This document shows positions 8,202-16,623 of a stretch of 64,000 nt of DNA, in pieces. The notes under the pieces are model-generated. The model worked only from the letters and a program-made list of their open reading frames with translations, made no database searches and was not told where the DNA came from. Positions within the stretch are counted from its first letter, which is position 1, and each line of letters opens with the position of its first letter. The position numbers were made by a program, and so were the translations under genes. Source of the DNA: Pedobacter heparinus DSM 2366 (GTDB lineage: Bacteria > Bacteroidota > Bacteroidia > Sphingobacteriales > Sphingobacteriaceae); the NCBI RefSeq assembly GCF_000023825.1, contig NC_013061.1, positions 186,001 to 250,000 on the forward strand, given 5' to 3'.

Positions 8202-10358
8202 ATGTTGAAAAAGATATTACTGGTAACGTTTACTGCCGCTGTTCTTGCATGTCATGCTGCACCTAAACCTCAGCCAATGGTTCAGGGGGTAAACAATATC
8301 CTGCCTGATGAAAAGCAGGCTTTGGTTTGTAAAGAAATAGTGGGGTTGATTGAGAACTACAATTACAAAAAGATCAAGGTGAACGATTCTATCTCTTCGC
8401 TTGTTTTAGACAAATACATTAAGGCACTGGATCCTTATAAATATTATTTCCTGGCAGCTGATATTAAGGAATTTGAAAAATTCAGGTATACACTTGACGA
8501 CGATTTTCGGAATGGGGAATTAAGTGCGCCATTTTATATTTTTAATGTTTATTTAAAACGCTATAATGAATTTATAAATTATGCATTTACCCAGATCAAG
8601 GCAAAGCAAAATTTTAATTCGACTGAGACCTATGTATATGACCGTGAGAAAATGCCGTGGACCACTTCTAAGGCAACGCTCGATGATCTATGGAGGAAAC
8701 GTGTAAAATATGAACTGGTAAACCTCAAAATTGCCGGAACACCTGAGGACAAAAATGTAGAAACCTTAACAAAACGTTACGAGGCACTTAAATCGCAGGC
8801 ATCCAAACTAAATAATCAGGACGTTTTTCAAACCATTATGGATGCGTTTACGGAGACCATTGATCCGCATACCAACTATTTTAACCCGGCAAATGCACAA
8901 CAGTTTAATGAAGATATGGCCCGTTCTTTTGAGGGTATCGGGGCAAGGCTGCAACTGGAAAATGAGATACTTAAGATTGCCGAGGTTATTCCTGGCGGCC
9001 CGGCGTTTAAAAGCAAATTGCTAAGTGCTGGCGATAGGATCATCGGTGTTGCGCAAGGTTCTGGTGAATTTGAAGATATCATTGGCTGGAGAATAGAAAA
9101 CTCGGTTTCTAAAATTAAAGGACCTAAAGGCACCAAGGTCCGTTTAAAGATTATTCCGGTAGGTATGGAAATGTCGTCCAAGCCAGTAATCATAGAGCTG
9201 GTGAGAGAGAAGATCGTAATGGAAGATCAGTCGGCCAAAAAGAAAGTCCAAACCATCGAATCAAATGGCAGGCCATATAAAATAGGTATCATTACTGTAC
9301 CTGCTTTCTATGCTGATTTTAAAGCTGCAAATGCAGGCGATCCTAATTATAAAAGTACCACACGGGATGTAAAACTGCTGATCGATACTTTAAAGAATAA
9401 AGATAAGGTAGATGCCATTGTAATGGACCTTCGGGCAAATGGTGGTGGCTCTTTGGTAGAAGCTATAGACCTTACCGGTCTGTTTATTGACAAAGGCCCG
9501 GTGGTACAGGTAAAAGATCTGAGGAACAATATAGAAGTTAATGAGGATACTAACCCTGGCGTGGCCTGGAGCGGGCCTTTTGGTGTAATGGTTGACCGTT
9601 TAAGCGCTTCAGCATCAGAAATTTTTGCCGGGGCCATTCAGGATTACGGAAGAGGGATCATCATGGGGACCCAAACTTATGGTAAAGGTACCGTACAGTC
9701 GTCGATAGACATGAATAAGCTGGTGAACCCTTCCATGTTGCAAAGACTTGCAGCCCTTGTAGGCAAGAATGCCGGGCTCACAGGAACAAATAAGGAAGGT
9801 GTTCAGCTGGGACAGATCAATCTTACCATGGCTAAATTTTACCGTGTAACGGGAAGCAGCACCCAGCATAAAGGCGTGATGCCGGATATTGAGTTCCCAT
9901 CTATCTATCCGATGGATAAAATTGGTGAAGATACAGAACCTTCGGCCTTACCATGGGATGAGGTCAAACGGTCTAACTTTACAACGGTTGCGAACTTGGC
10001 ACCAGTTAAACCGGAACTTATTGCATGGCATAAAGCACGGATGGCAAAGTCGCTCGACTATAAAATAATGGAACAGGATATCGCGGATGCCAAAAAACGC
10101 GAGGGGGAAGTTTCGGTTTCTTTAAATGAAGTGAAACTGAAGGCAGAAAGAGATAGTCTGGAAGCAAAAAATTTGGCCAAGCTAAATTCCTTAAGGGCTT
10201 CAAGAGGATTGGCGCCAATGAAAAAGGGCGAGAAAATCAAGAAAGAGGATAATTTCGATTTTATACTGGATGAAAGCTTAAGGATAATGACCGATTTTAT
10301 GCAGGTTACTGATCCGGCAAGTAAAGGATTGGTAAAGAATCAGGGTGCTTTAAATTAG
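8202..10358 (+). CDS. prc: Tail-specific (C-terminal processing) protease, Prc/Tsp type
   Basis: A periplasmic serine protease of family S41 that trims or degrades proteins from a non-polar C-terminus. From ATG 8202 it has 718 residues, the size of long Prc proteins. It shows an N-terminal lipobox-like signal (AVLAC), a PDZ domain around residues 230-315 with the FEGIGARL entry, and the catalytic block SASASEIFAGA. Ser470 (middle Ser of SASAS) and Lys495 (YGKGTVQ) form the Ser/Lys dyad with the same 25-residue spacing as E. coli Prc. The C-terminal 150 residues are charged and helical, as in that family. GTG at 8163 and ATG at 8178 are alternative starts, but both would delay the signal peptide. 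Confidence 0.92.
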   Translation: MLKKILLVTFTAAVLACHAAPKPQPMVQGVNNILPDEKQALVCKEIVGLIENYNYKKIKVNDSISSLVLDKYIKALDPYKYYFLAADIKEFEKFRYTLDDDFRNGELSAPFYIFNVYLKRYNEFINYAFTQIKAKQNFNSTETYVYDREKMPWTTSKATLDDLWRKRVKYELVNLKIAGTPEDKNVETLTKRYEALKSQASKLNNQDVFQTIMDAFTETIDPHTNYFNPANAQQFNEDMARSFEGIGARLQLENEILKIAEVIPGGPAFKSKLLSAGDRIIGVAQGSGEFEDIIGWRIENSVSKIKGPKGTKVRLKIIPVGMEMSSKPVIIELVREKIVMEDQSAKKKVQTIESNGRPYKIGIITVPAFYADFKAANAGDPNYKSTTRDVKLLIDTLKNKDKVDAIVMDLRANGGGSLVEAIDLTGLFIDKGPVVQVKDLRNNIEVNEDTNPGVAWSGPFGVMVDRLSASASEIFAGAIQDYGRGIIMGTQTYGKGTVQSSIDMNKLVNPSMLQRLAALVGKNAGLTGTNKEGVQLGQINLTMAKFYRVTGSSTQHKGVMPDIEFPSIYPMDKIGEDTEPSALPWDEVKRSNFTTVANLAPVKPELIAWHKARMAKSLDYKIMEQDIADAKKREGEVSVSLNEVKLKAERDSLEAKNLAKLNSLRASRGLAPMKKGEKIKKEDNFDFILDESLRIMTDFMQVTDPASKGLVKNQGALN

Positions 10359-10383
10359 CAAGCCCATTTAAAACGAAATCCAT

Positions 10384-10420
10384 TAAAAAAGGGGATCCAG
10401 ATTCTGGATCCCCTTTTTTA
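10384..10420. terminator. Bidirectional terminator between prc and the SPFH gene
   Basis: A stem of about 17 bp (10384-10400 with 10404-10420) closes a three-base loop. It carries an A6 run on the left and a T7 run on the right, so it can end transcription from both convergent genes. Confidence 0.85.
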
Positions 10421-10434
10421 ATGTGGCTTATGGT

Positions 10435-11373
10435 TTATTTGCCTGACTTGTTTTGGGTCTCTTTTTGCATCTGCATAGCCATCATTTCTTTCATAGTACG
10501 GTTCATGCCTTCTGTAGAGCCATCAAGGAAGATGACGTTGCCTTCACTGTTCTCTGCAAATTGTTTAATGGATTCTGTCCACATGGTAAACAGGATTACA
10601 GAAATATCAAGATTTGCCTCTTCCATTTCCTGCGCAGCTTTTGTCATGCCATGTGCAACTTCGGCCCTGAATAAGGCAATACCCTGTCCACGTAACTGTG
10701 CGGCTTCACGTTCAGCGGCAGCAGCAATTTTAATGGCGTTTCCGTCTGCTTCTGCACCTTTTGTTTTGGTGATCAGCAAAGCCTGCCCTTCATTCTCTGC
10801 GGCGGCTTTTAAATTATTAGAAGCAACCACCCGGCTCATAGAGCGCATGATCTCTTCGTCGAAGGTAATGTCGTTCAGTTGCAGGTCTTGCAGGTGATAG
10901 CCCCAGGTTTCCAGTACCTGATCAATCTGATGCTTCACGTGTTCTACAATCTCATTGCGTTGCGCCAGTACATTGGCTTGCTTTTGTGTAGCTACATAAG
11001 CCCTGATCGAACCTTCTATGGTGCGGATGAGTGCCTGCATTAGATTGGTTGAATCGACGAATTTAAAGGCCACGTTTTTAATGGTCTCTTCATCGTGATT
11101 GATAACAGAATAGAGCAGCATGGCCTTAAAATATACATTGGCCTGGTCCTGTGTAACCGCCTGAAAGGACAATTCGACCGACCTGTTTTGTATAGATATG
11201 CGGGAATGGATAGCTTCTATTAATGGAATTTTTAAACTAAGGCCCGGACTAAGTAATCTCCTGTATTTGCCAAAAATTGTAATTACTGCAATTGTTCCCT
11301 GTTTAACCGTAACAAAAGAACTGAGCAGGATAACCACTGCGACGAAAAGAAAAATGTAAAATGAATAAGCCAT
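10435..11373 (-). CDS. SPFH/Band 7 (stomatin-like) membrane protein
   Basis: A 312-residue protein with one N-terminal membrane helix (about residues 4-22) followed by an SPFH domain starting VKQGTIAVITIFGKY and running to about residue 200. A helical Ala/Glu-rich stretch follows (AAERE, AAQEMEEAN). This matches the stomatin/HflC-like class, which forms oligomeric membrane rings and can regulate membrane proteases or organise microdomains. No NfeD partner is next to it. The gene stands alone, convergent with prc across a shared terminator. Confidence 0.85.
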   Translation of the reverse strand: MAYSFYIFLFVAVVILLSSFVTVKQGTIAVITIFGKYRRLLSPGLSLKIPLIEAIHSRISIQNRSVELSFQAVTQDQANVYFKAMLLYSVINHDEETIKNVAFKFVDSTNLMQALIRTIEGSIRAYVATQKQANVLAQRNEIVEHVKHQIDQVLETWGYHLQDLQLNDITFDEEIMRSMSRVVASNNLKAAAENEGQALLITKTKGAEADGNAIKIAAAAEREAAQLRGQGIALFRAEVAHGMTKAAQEMEEANLDISVILFTMWTESIKQFAENSEGNVIFLDGSTEGMNRTMKEMMAMQMQKETQNKSGK

Positions 11374-11511
11374 AAGATTGTTTAATAGTGAATAGATCCT
11401 TCAAGATACGAACATTTCCTGGCCATCTAAAGATTAATTGTTCAATAGGGGTATTATTCTATATGCGGGCACAGATATTGCATACAATAACTGAACTAAA
11501 TTTTAAACGTT

Positions 11512-11697
11512 ATGAATGTTAAGCGGACTTTTGGAACAATCCTTACCATATTGGGTATAATTGGCCTTATTTATGCAGGTTGGGGCTTTGTGAAACATAG
11601 TTTACAAAGCCGTGAACTGGTAGTTGCCGGTATAATCGGTATTATTTTTTTTGTGTCTGGTATTGGCCTGGTTAAAAATACAAAGGACGAGTCCTAG
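11512..11697 (+). CDS. Small two-helix membrane protein
   Basis: A 61-residue protein with two hydrophobic helices (about residues 8-26 and 37-53) separated by a short basic linker (KHSLQSRE). It was not assigned to a named family, although proteins of this size and pattern are common in Bacteroidota. It is supported as a gene by its clean ATG and hydrophobic pattern, and because it fills the gap between two opposite-strand genes. Its TAG stop overlaps the TAG stop of the convergent capA-like gene through the palindrome CTAG at 11694-11697. Confidence 0.7.
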   Translation: MNVKRTFGTILTILGIIGLIYAGWGFVKHSLQSRELVVAGIIGIIFFVSGIGLVKNTKDES

Positions 11698-12803
11698 TTT
11701 TTCTTCAATCCGATATGTCCTGATCCGGAAAAAAGTAAACTGTGATCAGGAAAGTCGGTATTTGTTAAGAATCTGATCTTTTTGAAAGCACCCTGAGCAG
11801 GGTCTAATGTTAAACGGTTTATTTTGTCCTGTTTTACCGAAACAATATCTGCATACAGAAAATCACCATTCGCATTTATTTTAAGTTGTAACAGCGGCGC
11901 CATGCCATTGGGCCCTTTAAGGCTAAACATACCATAAGTACAAAAGTTGCCTAAGCTATAGGCAATAAATTTGTTCTTGTAAACTTCAACGGCACGGGTT
12001 ACATGAGGCCCATGGCCCAACACCACATCTGCACCGGCATCGATTACAGCGTGTGCAAAAGCATAAACGTCAGCCCTGTTCTCGCCATAAAATATCTCCT
12101 TTTTTTTGGGTACATGTTCAAATCTGGCTCCCTCTGCGCCACCATGAAAGGAAACAATAACAATATCAGCCTGCTCTTTTAACCTGGCAACCAATTGTTT
12201 GGCGCTATCGGTTTGGTTAATAGAGACTGTGTTTTCATTTGGCGCAAAGGCACAAAAAGCATATTTTACACTGTCTTTTTCAAACAGGCTTGAAGGATGG
12301 GACTGAAGGCCGGCATAATGGATGTTCAGCGAATCTAAAATTGCAGTGGTACGTGTCCTGCCCTTTAGACCAAAATCCCCAACATGGTTGTTTGCTATGC
12401 TTAAAAGGTTAAATCCTGCATTTTTAATGATGCCAGCATAGCGTTCTGGCATTCTGAAGGCAAAACAGCTGTTGCTGTTCGGATCTTTGCATTTGGTGGA
12501 TTTACCATTGTCAAGCAGGCAGCCCTCCAGATTGCCAAAAATGATATCACCTTGCAACAGGCTGTCTACAGCTTTAAAGCTGGTTTTTGCATCATCAGGG
12601 GGTAATCCGGATTTATCGGGATATGCAGATCCAATCATGATATCGCCAACAGCAACAATTGATATGGTATCTTTCTTCGGGATCAAAGGGGTGTCAATAG
12701 CAACCTGATGAAGCGGAGCACTTGTGGTATTGCTTGCGCAGCTTAAGCTGAGCAGGGCGATGGTAGCGGTTAGCAGTAGCAGGGGTATGACTTGAAATTT
12801 CAT
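11694..12803 (-). CDS. CapA-family metallophosphoesterase-like protein
   Basis: A 369-residue lipoprotein or secreted protein (signal ending LLSLSCAS) of the CapA/PgsA family, which has a calcineurin-like metallophosphoesterase fold. Visible conserved blocks are VAVGDIMIG, GNLEG, ANNHVGDFG, SFHGGAEG, LGHGPHVTR and YSLGNF, in the family's order. In Bacillus the homologue helps poly-gamma-glutamate capsule synthesis, but no capB or capC gene is nearby, so a capsule role here is not supported. Similar stand-alone proteins are widespread and their substrate is unknown. Confidence 0.85.
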   Translation of the reverse strand: MKFQVIPLLLLTATIALLSLSCASNTTSAPLHQVAIDTPLIPKKDTISIVAVGDIMIGSAYPDKSGLPPDDAKTSFKAVDSLLQGDIIFGNLEGCLLDNGKSTKCKDPNSNSCFAFRMPERYAGIIKNAGFNLLSIANNHVGDFGLKGRTRTTAILDSLNIHYAGLQSHPSSLFEKDSVKYAFCAFAPNENTVSINQTDSAKQLVARLKEQADIVIVSFHGGAEGARFEHVPKKKEIFYGENRADVYAFAHAVIDAGADVVLGHGPHVTRAVEVYKNKFIAYSLGNFCTYGMFSLKGPNGMAPLLQLKINANGDFLYADIVSVKQDKINRLTLDPAQGAFKKIRFLTNTDFPDHSLLFSGSGHIGLKKN

Positions 12804-12854
12804 TCAATTTTGGTAGGGTTTATTGCGGGCTGCAATATGCGGGGTTATAAAAAA

Positions 12855-12880
12855 GTCCTTCTAAAATATTTTAGAAGGAC
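12855..12880 (-). terminator. Terminator downstream of the NlpC/P60 gene
   Basis: A perfect 26-base palindrome with arms 12855-12867 and 12868-12880. On the minus strand it is followed directly by a T6 run (the A6 at 12849-12854 on the plus strand), the normal shape of an intrinsic terminator for the gene ending at 12909. Confidence 0.85.
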
Positions 12881-12908
12881 CAGTATTGTTGATGTTGGGG
12901 GGCAAAGG

Positions 12909-13463
12909 TTATTCCTGGATCAGGTCTTCTTTAACTTCATCCAGTATCCTGCCGCCTTTATAAAAATATCTTGAGTAATAAGGTTCATTCAAATTGCTGA
13001 TGACCACCCCTCTGCTGGATGAGGCATGGGCAAAACGATTGTCGCCAAGGTAGATCCCTATATGGGTAATGCTCCTGCTTTTTATTTTAAAAAATACCAG
13101 GTCGCCCTCTTTCAGTTCGTCTTTCGGCAATGGATCAACCATGCTAAAGATATCCCTTGAATTGCGCAATATGGTAGTGTTGAAAACTTTGTCGTAGATC
13201 GCTTTGGTAAATGCCGAACAGTCTATTCCTTTCTGTGTATTTCCACCAAATCTGTAAGGTGTGCCAATCCATTCGTAAATGAATTTATACAGTTTTACAT
13301 TAGAAGTTGCGTCTACAGCAACACCCATAACCTGTGAAAAATACTGGGAAGCTAAATTGTCAGGATCTGCTAATTTATTGGTCTCTTTTGTTTTTGTTTG
13401 TGCTTTAACAGCCGTTAAACTGCACAAACCAATGAGGGAAGAAAACAGAAACTTTTTTATCAT
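12909..13463 (-). CDS. NlpC/P60 family cell-wall hydrolase
   Basis: A 184-residue exported protein with a signal peptide (ending AVKAQ) and a C-terminal NlpC/P60 papain-like domain. The catalytic Cys is in GIDCSAF (about residue 81), the His in THIGIYLGD, and a third polar residue in the FAHASS block. These enzymes usually cut gamma-D-Glu-diaminopimelate or related peptide bonds in peptidoglycan. There is no separate wall-binding domain. A full-consensus promoter lies about 75 bases upstream and a terminator follows, so it is a single-gene transcript. Confidence 0.9.
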   Translation of the reverse strand: MIKKFLFSSLIGLCSLTAVKAQTKTKETNKLADPDNLASQYFSQVMGVAVDATSNVKLYKFIYEWIGTPYRFGGNTQKGIDCSAFTKAIYDKVFNTTILRNSRDIFSMVDPLPKDELKEGDLVFFKIKSRSITHIGIYLGDNRFAHASSSRGVVISNLNEPYYSRYFYKGGRILDEVKEDLIQE

Positions 13464-13535
13464 GTTATACTGTTAAGTTTGGGTATGAATCACTTACACT
13501 TAAACGTACACCACTAGGGCTTATTGTTAGGATGT

Positions 13536-13567
13536 CAAAACTATGTATTTTACAAATGTTATCCAAA
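13536..13567 (-). promoter_or_regulatory. Consensus Bacteroidota promoter of the NlpC/P60 gene
   Basis: Read on the minus strand: TTTG at 13567-13564, a 20-base spacer, then TAGTTTTG at 13543-13536. Both elements match the Bacteroidota sigma-A consensus exactly. Transcription would start near 13530, giving an untranslated leader of about 65 bases. Confidence 0.7.
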
Positions 13568-13798
13568 TGTAATATATATAATTCCAAAAGTTATTAACAT
13601 TTTTGGCATAGTACTGTGTTTTTTTGTACCATATAAGTTTCGGTGAGTTCTGATTTAAGTGCAACTTATGATGGTTTATGAACAATATGTTTGCTTTAAA
13701 TTTGCTGAGATGTGTATAAGTGCTAATATTGACGGGGTTAGCTTAAATGTTTGTCGCTGTAAATTCTGTACGCTTAGTGTGCATTTTACATCAATTAC
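13568..13798. other. AT-rich intergenic stretch without a recognisable gene
   Basis: Between the minus-strand nlpC promoter and the plus-strand pdhA promoter lie about 230 AT-rich bases. I see no open frame with codon-like character, no tRNA and no obvious hairpin with a T run. Confidence 0.5.
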
Positions 13799-13829
13799 TT
13801 CGATATATTGCAATAAAAAAGTAGATTTG
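13799..13829 (+). promoter_or_regulatory. Probable promoter of pdhA-pdhC
   Basis: TTCG (13799-13802, one mismatch to TTTG), a 19-base spacer, then TAGATTTG (13822-13829), a full match to TAnnTTTG. The pdhA ATG follows 25 bases later, giving a leader of about 20 bases. Confidence 0.6.
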
Positions 13830-13854
13830 CTCTCGTAAAAAAATCAATACCCAA

Positions 13855-14850
13855 ATGAGTGCAGTAGAAATAAATAAAGATACCTATCTGAAGTGGTTTG
13901 AGTCGATGTTGCTGATGCGCAAGTTCGAAGAAAAAACCGGTCAACTTTATGGACAACAAAAAATCCGTGGTTTTTGTCATTTATACATCGGTCAGGAAGC
14001 GGTGGTAGCCGGGGCTATTTCTGCGATGCAGCAAGGAGACTCCATGATCACTACCTACCGCGACCATGCGCATGCACTGGCCCTGGGCGTAAGTGCAGAT
14101 AGCATTATGGCAGAAATGTATGGTAAAGCTACCGGTGTCTCTAAAGGTAAGGGGGGCTCTATGCACATGTTTAGCAAAGCACATCATTTTTATGGCGGAC
14201 ATGCAATTGTTGGTGGACAGATTCCTCTGGGTGCAGGGATTGCATTTGCTGAAAAATATAAAGGCACTGATAATGTAAACATTTGCTATATGGGCGATGG
14301 GGCTGTTCGTCAGGGTGCTTTAAACGAAGCGTTCAATATGGCCATGCTTTGGAAACTTCCTGTAGTATTTGTTTGTGAAAACAATTTTTACGCAATGGGA
14401 ACTTCTGTGGAGCGTACTACAAACATGACTGATATTTACAAAATAGGTTTGGGTTTTGACATGCCTTGTGCTCCGGTTGATGGTATGGATCCTGTTGCGG
14501 TTCACAATGCAATGGACGAAGCCATTCAGCGCGCAAGAGCTGGTGAAGGTCCTACATTCCTGGAAATGAGAACGTACAGATACCGTGGCCATTCTATGTC
14601 TGACCCGGCTAAATACCGTACAAAAGACGAATTGGAAGAGTATAAAGCCAAAGATCCTATTGAAACGGTAAGAGAAGTTATCCTGAAAGAGAAATATGCG
14701 GACCAGGCCTGGATTGAAGAAATCGAAAATAAAGTAAAAGAGATTGTTGACCAGTCTGTGAAATTCGCGGAAGAGTCTCCATGGCCGGATGCATCAGAAT
14801 TGTATACTGATGTTTATGTACAGCAGGATTATCCATACGTAAAAGATTAA
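13855..14850 (+). CDS. pdhA: Pyruvate dehydrogenase E1 component, alpha subunit
   Basis: The thiamine-diphosphate-dependent E1 alpha subunit decarboxylates pyruvate and, with E1 beta, reductively acetylates lipoyl-E2. The protein has 331 residues, standard for the alpha subunit. It shows the ThDP-binding GDGAVRQGALNEAFN...ENN motif near residues 147-180 and the conserved loop YRYRGHSMSDP near residue 240, which matches PDH rather than branched-chain E1. E2 follows 31 bases downstream. The E1 beta gene is not adjacent, unlike the common pdhA-pdhB-pdhC order, so the active heterotetramer depends on a gene outside this window. Confidence 0.95.
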   Translation: MSAVEINKDTYLKWFESMLLMRKFEEKTGQLYGQQKIRGFCHLYIGQEAVVAGAISAMQQGDSMITTYRDHAHALALGVSADSIMAEMYGKATGVSKGKGGSMHMFSKAHHFYGGHAIVGGQIPLGAGIAFAEKYKGTDNVNICYMGDGAVRQGALNEAFNMAMLWKLPVVFVCENNFYAMGTSVERTTNMTDIYKIGLGFDMPCAPVDGMDPVAVHNAMDEAIQRARAGEGPTFLEMRTYRYRGHSMSDPAKYRTKDELEEYKAKDPIETVREVILKEKYADQAWIEEIENKVKEIVDQSVKFAEESPWPDASELYTDVYVQQDYPYVKD

Positions 14851-14881
14851 TTAAGAACGCATTTCAATAGATATTATTAGT

Positions 14882-16537
14882 ATGGCTGAAATAGTTAGAA
14901 TGCCCAAAATGAGTGATACCATGACCGAAGGGGTGATGGCTAAGTGGCATAAAAAAGTTGGCGATAAAGTAAAAAGCGGTGATGTAATGGCCGAAGTGGA
15001 AACCGATAAGGCTACTATGGATTTAGAATCATACTGGGATGGTACCATTTTATACATTGGTGTAGAAGAGGGAAAAGCTGTTCCGGTTGATGCCATTATT
15101 GCAGTAGTAGGTAAGGAAGGCGAAGATTATAAAGCTGCACTGGCAGCAGAAGAAGGTGCTGCTCCAGTACCAGCCAAAGAGGAGAAAGCTGCTGAGCCAT
15201 CATCAGAAAAACCTGCTGAAGATGGTTCTGGTACAACAGCTGGGTTATCGGAAGCTGAGCTTACTGCAAAAGGGGTTACCGTTATCCGCATGCCTTTATT
15301 AAGTGATACCATGACTGAAGGCGTGATTGCTGAATGGCATAAAAAAGTAGGTGATAAAGTAAAAGACGATGATATCCTTGCTGATGTAGAGACCGATAAG
15401 GCCACTATGGAAGTGATGGGTTATGCTACCGGAACTTTATTGCATATTGGTGTAGAAAAAGGACAGGCTGCCAAAGTAAATGGTATTATTGCCATTGTTG
15501 GCCCGGAAGGAACTGACATTAGTGGAATCCTGAGCCAGGGCGATGCGCCTGCCAAACCTGCCGCAGATGCAAAATCTGATGCGCCTGTTGCAGAAAAAGC
15601 TGTTGCTGAAGTAAAAGAAGAGACTCCTGTAGCCTCTGGTAGTGGAGAACGTTTAAAAGCATCGCCGCTGGCTAAACGGATTGCCAAAGATAAAGGTATT
15701 GATCTGGCCCAGGTTGCAGGTAGTGCTGATGGTGGCAGGATCATTAAAAAAGATATAGAAAACTTTAAACCTGCGGCAGCCCCGGCAAATACAGCATCTT
15801 CATCAGCTCCGGCTGCAGAGAAAGCCGCACCGGTTATTCCTCAATATGTAGGTGAAGAAAAATATACAGAGAAACCAGTCTCGCAAATGCGTAAGGTGAT
15901 TGCCAAACGTTTGGCAGAAAGCCTGTTTACTGCCCCTCATTTTTACCTGAACATCAGTATTGATATGGACAATGCCATATCAGCCCGTACTGCAATCAAT
16001 GCGGTGGCTCCCGTGAAGATTTCTTTCAATGACATTGTCATTAAAGCAGTTGCCGTTGCATTGAAACAACATCCTGCCGTTAACTCTTCATGGGGCGGAG
16101 ATAAGATCCGTTTCAATGAGCATACGAACATTGGTGTGGCCATGGCTGTAGAAGATGGTTTACTGGTTCCTGTAGTTCGTTTTGCTGATGGCAAATCGTT
16201 GTCTCATATCTCTGCTGAGGTTAAGGCATATGGGCAGAAAGCAAAAGCTAAAAAACTACAACCGTCAGACTGGGAAGGTTCTACCTTTACCGTTTCTAAC
16301 CTGGGTATGTTTGGTATTGATGAATTTACATCAATCATTAACTCTCCGGATGGTGCGATCCTATCTGTAGGTGCTATACAGCAGGTACCTGTGGTTAAAA
16401 ACGGAGCGGTTGTTCCTGGTAACATCATGAAGCTAAGTTTAGGCTGCGATCACCGTGTGGTTGATGGGGCTACAGGTGCCGCGTTCCTGCAAACGCTTAA
16501 AGGCTTGCTGGAAGAGCCAATAAGATTATTGGTTTAA
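14882..16537 (+). CDS. pdhC: Pyruvate dehydrogenase E2 (dihydrolipoamide acetyltransferase), two lipoyl domains
   Basis: E2 forms the core of the pyruvate dehydrogenase complex and passes the acetyl group from lipoamide to CoA. The 551-residue protein has two lipoyl domains (about 1-78 and 133-208), with lipoylated Lys43 and Lys173 in ETDKAT motifs. Ala/Pro-rich linkers follow each, then a peripheral subunit-binding domain (about 258-293, ASPLAKRIAKDKG), and the catalytic domain with CDHRVVDG near residue 525. The two lipoyl modules are 130 codons apart and very similar, so they probably arose by tandem duplication. It is co-transcribed with pdhA and ends in a hairpin terminator. Confidence 0.95.
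   Translation: MAEIVRMPKMSDTMTEGVMAKWHKKVGDKVKSGDVMAEVETDKATMDLESYWDGTILYIGVEEGKAVPVDAIIAVVGKEGEDYKAALAAEEGAAPVPAKEEKAAEPSSEKPAEDGSGTTAGLSEAELTAKGVTVIRMPLLSDTMTEGVIAEWHKKVGDKVKDDDILADVETDKATMEVMGYATGTLLHIGVEKGQAAKVNGIIAIVGPEGTDISGILSQGDAPAKPAADAKSDAPVAEKAVAEVKEETPVASGSGERLKASPLAKRIAKDKGIDLAQVAGSADGGRIIKKDIENFKPAAAPANTASSSAPAAEKAAPVIPQYVGEEKYTEKPVSQMRKVIAKRLAESLFTAPHFYLNISIDMDNAISARTAINAVAPVKISFNDIVIKAVAVALKQHPAVNSSWGGDKIRFNEHTNIGVAMAVEDGLLVPVVRFADGKSLSHISAEVKAYGQKAKAKKLQPSDWEGSTFTVSNLGMFGIDEFTSIINSPDGAILSVGAIQQVPVVKNGAVVPGNIMKLSLGCDHRVVDGATGAAFLQTLKGLLEEPIRLLV
14912..15364 (+). repeat. Duplicated lipoyl-domain coding modules in pdhC
   Basis: The stretch beginning AGTGATACCATGAC at 14912 recurs at 15302 with a few silent or conservative differences. 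The offset is 390 bases (130 codons) and the similarity continues for about 60 bases and more weakly beyond. It reflects domain duplication within the gene rather than a mobile repeat. Confidence 0.75.
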
Positions 16538-16558
16538 GCCAGACCCGAAAATAATAAG

Positions 16559-16594
16559 AAGGTTGTCTGCCCATAGTGCAGACAACCTTTTTTT
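16559..16594 (+). terminator. Terminator of the pdhA-pdhC transcript
   Basis: A 12-bp perfect stem (16559-16570 with 16578-16589) with a seven-base loop, followed by a run of T from 16588 to 16594. It begins 22 bases after the pdhC stop. Confidence 0.9.
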
Positions 16595-16610
16595 ATGCCC
16601 GTTTGTTTTG

Positions 16611-16618
16611 TACTTTTG
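16611..16618 (+). promoter_or_regulatory. -7 element of hisS, close to the start codon
   Basis: TACTTTTG matches TAnnTTTG and ends only five bases before the hisS ATG at 16624, so the transcript would start at or next to the start codon. The -33 position falls in the T run of the preceding terminator and is not TTTG. Confidence 0.45.
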
Positions 16619-16623
16619 CGCTC

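Noticed and set aside
13568..13798. Possible small RNA or tRNA in the gap before pdhA
   Set aside because: No cloverleaf, no terminator-like hairpin and no conserved motif; the only supported elements are the two promoters at its ends.
14912..15364. Mobile or recent duplicated element in pdhC
   Set aside because: The similarity is explained by the two lipoyl domains in frame with each other; there are no flanking inverted repeats or target duplications.
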